Source of the DNA: Acidobacteriota bacterium | Lineage (GTDB): Bacteria; Acidobacteriota; CAIWXX01 | Reading direction: 5' to 3' | Length of the DNA stretch: 47,903 nucleotides | Assembly (NCBI GenBank): GCA_016191015.1 | Contig: JACPPM010000195.1 | Location: 1-47,903, forward strand | In this document: piece after piece, positions 44,098-47,903 of the stretch | Layout of the letters: every line of letters starts with the position of its first letter | Position numbering within the stretch: the first letter of the stretch is position 1 | Position numbers and translations under genes: made by a program | Notes under the pieces: generated by a model | Seen by the model: only the letters and a program-made list of their open reading frames with translations | What the model was told of the DNA's origin: nothing | The model's database searches: none

Positions 44098-45813
44098 TCA
44101 TGAGAGTACCTTCCTCCCGATCGCTCTGGCCAACAGGCGAATGCGGTCCGACCAAGGGAGCCGCCAGAAGTTCGTCGTCACCACACCTTTCGTGAAATAA
44201 GTCTTGCTCGAGTAGTCGATCGCCGTCTCGACCACGACGGGCTTGCCTGTGTGCGAGATCTCGAGCGCTTCCCGAAGCACCCCCTGCGCCTCCGCGTCGC
44301 GGTGGAGCGAAAGGTACGCGCAGTTCGTGGCGGCGGCCAGCGACTTGAGGTTGTAAGGGTGGAGCTCGGAACACGTGGCGCGGTCGAGGGTTGTCCGCTG
44401 GAACTGTGCGATCTGGGCCAACTCGCCATCGCGGAGAGCGATGACGACCAGACCGGCACTATAAGCGGCGGCAGACGCCAATTCGAGACCTGTCATCAGG
44501 AATGCGCCGTCACCGGCAAGCGCCACGACGTCGGTACGCGGATTCGCGAGTTTCGCACCGATGGCCGCGGGCACAGCGTATCCCATGCACGAGAAATCCA
44601 CGGGCGCCAGAAACCGACCCGGTCGTTCCAGCCGCAGATGCTCCATGGCGAGAAACGTCCCGTTTCCACTATCCGTCGCGTAGATGGCTCCGCGATCCGT
44701 GATCTGCTGCAGGGCCGTGAACAGGGCGGCGGGCGTTACCCGGTGTTCACCGGCATGCTCCGCCCACCGCTCCCTCACGTGCTGGTGTCCTCTCGCAATC
44801 GTCTCCTGCGCCTGTGGACGTGCCGCCGGGATATCGCCCAGTAGTGCCTCGATCGCATCGCCCGCATCGGACTCAATCGTCAGGGCAGCACGGTAGTTGC
44901 GATTGAAAACGCCCGGGTCGACGTCGATGTGGATCAGTGACTCGGGTGGCTTGAAGCCGTAGCTCGCCGTCGCCACCTCACTGAAGCGGCAGCCGATCGC
45001 GAGCATGCAGTCGCACTCCGTCTCAATCTTCCTCACGAAAGGCGGCGTGGATGCGCCCAACCCGTTCCAGAGAAAGAGCGGGTGAGTTTCGGGGAAGACG
45101 CCTTTTCCCTGGATCGTCGTCGCCACGGGGCTGCCGAGACGTTCGGCCAATTCGAGGAGACGTTCGCATGCGTGATGGGCGCCGTAACCGACGTAGAGGA
45201 TGGGGCGGCGGGCGGTTCGCAGCATCTCGGCGGCACGGGTGACTGAGGCATGGTCAAGTCGAGGAGATGGGCGGTCCGCCGGCGCGAAGACCGGGGGCTC
45301 GATGTCCTGACGCAAGAGGTAGTAGTTGGCTGGGATCTCGACGGCGACGGGGCCCGGACAACCCTCGCGCGCGAGGCCACAGGCACGGCGCATCGTCGAG
45401 TAAATCTCCATAGGAGATTCGATCTTGAAGGCGGCTTTCGTGATGGGGCGGAGCAGGGCGAGTTGGTCGATGTCGTGGAGCTGGTAGGCCCTTCCCGTAT
45501 CGTTGCGAATGCCGCAGGTGAGCACCAGCACGGGGACGCAGTCCAGGAAAGCCTCGGCGATTCCCGACATCGCATGCGTGACACCCGCCCCCGGCACGAC
45601 GTTGACGACTCCGAGGCTGCCGGAGCTCCGCGAGACCCCATCGGCCATGAACGAGGCCGACTGCTCGTCCGTGACCAGGATCGGTGTGATCTGTGTCGAT
45701 TGGGAGAGCGCGTCGTAGAGCTCGATGTTGTGCGTTCCCGGGATGCCGAACGCGAAACGGACACCCTCCTCCTCGAGCGCCCGGAGTACGAGGCTCGCTC
45801 CGGAGGCCTTCAT
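44098..45813 (-). CDS. ThDP-dependent enzyme, acetolactate-synthase-like
   Basis: A 571-residue ThDP enzyme. The N-terminal PYR domain has FGIPGTHNIELYDAL and the catalytic Glu in TDEQSASFMADG near 50. A central domain follows (RRPILYVGYGAHHACERLLELA). The PP domain has GDGAFLMTGLELASAA near 430, but the usual NN of the metal motif is replaced by RD (IALRDGELAQIAQFQ), as in some uncharacterised ALS-like relatives. A roughly 30-residue tail follows. The start ATG overlaps the stop of the GMC gene (ATGA). The substrate is unknown; decarboxylation or ligation of a 2-oxoacid is expected. Confidence 0.88.
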   Translation of the reverse strand: MKASGASLVLRALEEEGVRFAFGIPGTHNIELYDALSQSTQITPILVTDEQSASFMADGVSRSSGSLGVVNVVPGAGVTHAMSGIAEAFLDCVPVLVLTCGIRNDTGRAYQLHDIDQLALLRPITKAAFKIESPMEIYSTMRRACGLAREGCPGPVAVEIPANYYLLRQDIEPPVFAPADRPSPRLDHASVTRAAEMLRTARRPILYVGYGAHHACERLLELAERLGSPVATTIQGKGVFPETHPLFLWNGLGASTPPFVRKIETECDCMLAIGCRFSEVATASYGFKPPESLIHIDVDPGVFNRNYRAALTIESDAGDAIEALLGDIPAARPQAQETIARGHQHVRERWAEHAGEHRVTPAALFTALQQITDRGAIYATDSGNGTFLAMEHLRLERPGRFLAPVDFSCMGYAVPAAIGAKLANPRTDVVALAGDGAFLMTGLELASAAAYSAGLVVIALRDGELAQIAQFQRTTLDRATCSELHPYNLKSLAAATNCAYLSLHRDAEAQGVLREALEISHTGKPVVVETAIDYSSKTYFTKGVVTTNFWRLPWSDRIRLLARAIGRKVLS

Positions 45814-47312
45814 GTCGAGCGGAGGGCAGGGAGGTCCGTCTTCACGCGCTCGGCCACCCTGTCCGCGAGCGCCATGATCGTGATGTATGGATTGATCTCG
45901 CTGCACGCCGGGAAAAGGCTCCCATCGGCCACGTACAGCCACGGCACGCCGTGGACTCGTCCCCATGCGTCGGTCACCGAGCTTGAGCGGTTCAGTCCCA
46001 TCCGGCATCCGCCCATCAGGTGCGCGCTCGTCACGGAAACTTTGCCCGGCTTGAGCTGGTCCATCGTGATCACATCGTCGATTCTCTCGACCTCGTCGGC
46101 GGTGATGAAGAACTTCCTGCCGGCCGGGGCGTGGACACGACGAGCACCACCTGCGAAGAAGATCCGTGCCGTGTACCGCATCGACGCGAGAAGCGAGGAG
46201 AGGACCGGTGGGGTCAGAGTGTAGTCAACGACGGGATCACCCGAGGCGTCGACCGTCACACGGTTCTCGGGAACGGCGGGATCGAGCGCCAGGACGAGGA
46301 TCATCTGGAGGCGATCCATGTGCTGCATGAGCTCACTGTGCTCGCGTCCGAAGCCGATGAGGTTCTTGGCCGTCGTGAAGGGGAAGTACATGCACGTTTC
46401 GAGCAGGAATCCGTGGGACTCCGCGAATTGATCGCAATAAAAACTCTTTGGATGACCGTAGTAGTTGGTGATCGCGTGATCATGCTCGGCGACCAGAATC
46501 AACGCCGGGTGAGTCGTGAGATAGCGGCCGAGCGCCGGGAGACTCTGCGGGAGTCGAGATCGCAGGAGCAGTGCGGGGGAGTTCACGGCACCGCATGAAA
46601 CGACGACCGCCTTCGCGCTGATCCGATATCGGCCGTCGGGCCACCGGGACGCTTCGCCGTAGGGCGGAGTCGTCACGGTCGCGATGCACTCGCGATCGCC
46701 GATCGTTTCCACTCTGCAATTGGTGATGACCTCCACGCCGAGCTCCTCGGCCAGCGGAAGTTGCACGCGATGAGTCCCCTGTTTTGCCGCATTCGGGCAT
46801 CCCAGGTTGCACAACCCCGACCCCTGGCACCCTTTCAGGTTCACGGGAAACTGCTCAACCCGGTATCCCAGCTTCTTGCATCCTTCGTACAAAAGACGAT
46901 TGTTGTCGTTGAGCTTGTCGCGCTCCAAGAGATGAACGTTATTCTCGCGGAGATATTTTTCGGATCGCACCCGGACATCTGTCCAGTCGAGCCCGGGGAC
47001 CGCCCACTTCCTGATCACCGACTCGGGAATCATCAGCGAAGTCCCTGTGTAGACCACGGTCGACCCGCCGTACGCACGGCCGAAGGCGAGTGTCATCGTA
47101 CGATCCCGTGTGAGCACCCCGCCCATGTCGAAGTAGAGTTTCTCCGCCATCTCCACTTCACGCCCGGTGTACTCATCCTCGCGCAGCTTCGCTCCCCACT
47201 CGAGGACCGCGATTTTCACGCCGTCGCGGCAGAGCGGGGCGAGCTCCTTTGCCACCGCACCGCCTCCGGCTCCCGAGCCGATGATGACGATATCGTACGA
47301 CCTCTCAAACAT
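45810..47312 (-). CDS. GMC-family FAD oxidoreductase
   Basis: A 500-residue flavoprotein. FAD motif YDIVIIGSGAGGGAVAKELAP at 5-25, then GRAYGGSTVVYTGTSL near 78 and a CQGSGLCNLGCPNAAKQGTH cysteine region near 168. The C-terminal block reads HLMGGCRMGLNRSSSVTDAWGRVHGVPWLYVADGSLFP near 435. It resembles the large subunit of gluconate/fructose-type dehydrogenases and long-chain alcohol oxidases. It overlaps the small-subunit-like gene upstream by eight bases and the ThDP gene downstream by four, so all three are one operon. Confidence 0.9.
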   Translation of the reverse strand: MFERSYDIVIIGSGAGGGAVAKELAPLCRDGVKIAVLEWGAKLREDEYTGREVEMAEKLYFDMGGVLTRDRTMTLAFGRAYGGSTVVYTGTSLMIPESVIRKWAVPGLDWTDVRVRSEKYLRENNVHLLERDKLNDNNRLLYEGCKKLGYRVEQFPVNLKGCQGSGLCNLGCPNAAKQGTHRVQLPLAEELGVEVITNCRVETIGDRECIATVTTPPYGEASRWPDGRYRISAKAVVVSCGAVNSPALLLRSRLPQSLPALGRYLTTHPALILVAEHDHAITNYYGHPKSFYCDQFAESHGFLLETCMYFPFTTAKNLIGFGREHSELMQHMDRLQMILVLALDPAVPENRVTVDASGDPVVDYTLTPPVLSSLLASMRYTARIFFAGGARRVHAPAGRKFFITADEVERIDDVITMDQLKPGKVSVTSAHLMGGCRMGLNRSSSVTDAWGRVHGVPWLYVADGSLFPACSEINPYITIMALADRVAERVKTDLPALRST

Positions 47313-47709
47313 GCAGCATCTCGTTGCCGCGCTTCGATGGCGAGTAGCTCACGCGCGGCCAAACCTCGGGCTGACCGTAATAGCCGAGAAACGTCATGGT
47401 CTTCAGCCCCCAGAAGGCGCTCCGCAAGAGCGAGATGGGGGAGCCCTGCAGCCAAGCCAATATACAATCCTGCTTCTCGCCACGCAGCGCCGTGAAGGTC
47501 CGTCCGAAGCGCAGGACCGGCAGCACATCGAGAATGCGGAGGAACATGCCGAACTGCCGTTGCACAGCCGGCGGCCGCGAGCCGATCGCGCGTTCGATGA
47601 GACCGCGGAAGCGCTGCTGCCCGCCGGCATCCAGCCCCGCCACCTCGGGAACAACCCGCCTCGCGACGCCGAGAAGAACACGAAAGCCGGATTCGCTGAA
47701 GGGTGACAC
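47305..47709 (-). CDS. Gluconate 2-dehydrogenase subunit 3-like protein
   Basis: A 134-residue helical protein. Segments such as LLGVARRVVPE near the start and LRSAFWGLKTMTFLGYYGQPEVWPRVSYSP near the end match the small subunit of GMC dehydrogenases (gluconate 2-dehydrogenase subunit 3 family). Many homologues carry a Tat signal that exports the large subunit; none is visible here, so the complex may stay cytoplasmic. First gene of the three-gene operon. Confidence 0.8.
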   Translation of the reverse strand: MSPFSESGFRVLLGVARRVVPEVAGLDAGGQQRFRGLIERAIGSRPPAVQRQFGMFLRILDVLPVLRFGRTFTALRGEKQDCILAWLQGSPISLLRSAFWGLKTMTFLGYYGQPEVWPRVSYSPSKRGNEMLHV

Positions 47710-47758
47710 GGCGCTATTTAACTGCGTGGGCCGCCAGAGGTCAAGGTGTGTCTGTACA

Positions 47759-47903
47759 CGAACAAGGCTACGGCAAAGTCCCGGAAACCGCAGATTTCAC
47801 AGATTGACTCGCAGATGTCGCCGATTGCTTCGCGCCGACCCGAGAGTGAGGAGCAAGTTGCTCGTCGGTTGAATGCTGGAAGTATCTGCGTAATCTGCGC
47901 GGA
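47759..47903 (+). repeat. 145-base dispersed repeat, copy 2 (reaches window edge)
   Basis: Inverted copy of 40669-40813, about 95 percent identical over 145 bases. The window ends inside or at the end of it, so its true right boundary is not visible. It lies upstream of the GMC-operon and has no ORF. Confidence 0.9.

Overview
This window looks like a chromosomal stretch of a GC-rich bacterium with a Gram-negative-type envelope. It carries a Tat signal, TonB-C-like domains, many secreted beta-propellers, RNase Y with YmdB, a PheT without the EMAP domain, and a remnant of a kinase-type TolB propeller. Together these suggest an Acidobacteriota/Eisenbacteria-like or other environmental lineage, but no marker here fixes the phylum. 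There is no prophage, CRISPR array or complete insertion sequence.

Region 1 (1-12 kb) is the accessory part. A minus-strand FHA/zinc-ribbon protein faces a plus-strand run of genes. First comes an RDD-type membrane protein with two long Pro/Ser/Thr stalks. It overlaps a 719-residue methyltransferase-methyltransferase-glycosyltransferase fusion, which overlaps a second glycosyltransferase. Both glycosyltransferase domains show features of the polypeptide GalNAc-transferase (GT27) group, which suggests a mucin-like surface protein with dedicated O-glycosylation enzymes. Then follow a zinc-ribbon protein, a zinc ribbon-TM-propeller-iron-binding-protein fusion, a fused ABC permease and a short ABC ATPase (an Fe(III)-type importer of unusual build).

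Region 2 (12-16.3 kb) holds a secreted alpha/beta hydrolase, a cholesterol-oxidase-like GMC enzyme and a small membrane protein.

Region 3 (16.5-27 kb) is the conserved core: tRNA-Val(GAC), thrS, infC (AUC start), rpmI, rplT, pheS, pheT, a small coiled-coil protein, zapA, 6S RNA, rny and ymdB, followed by a PIN-domain remnant.

Region 4 (27.8-36.5 kb) is mostly minus-strand: a giant secreted propeller-amidohydrolase, a truncated kinase propeller, a DUF6463-like membrane protein, and a TldD/TldE pair in which TldD carries a Tat signal. A DUF202 protein follows.

Region 5 (36.7-42.6 kb) has an Fe-S unit (Rrf2 regulator, Mrp, DUF971). Next is an arsenic operon (MarR-type regulator, arsM, arsN2) with two matching operator sites. 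Then comes a PrxQ/BCP peroxiredoxin whose peroxidatic cysteine codon is UGA, directly followed by a SECIS-like hairpin: a probable selenoprotein. It is divergent from a secreted cyclophilin-TonB-C fusion.

Region 6 (42.6-47.9 kb) has a secreted repeat protein and a minus-strand operon of a gluconate-dehydrogenase-subunit-3-like protein, a GMC oxidoreductase and a ThDP enzyme. The window ends inside the second, inverted copy of a 145-base dispersed repeat.
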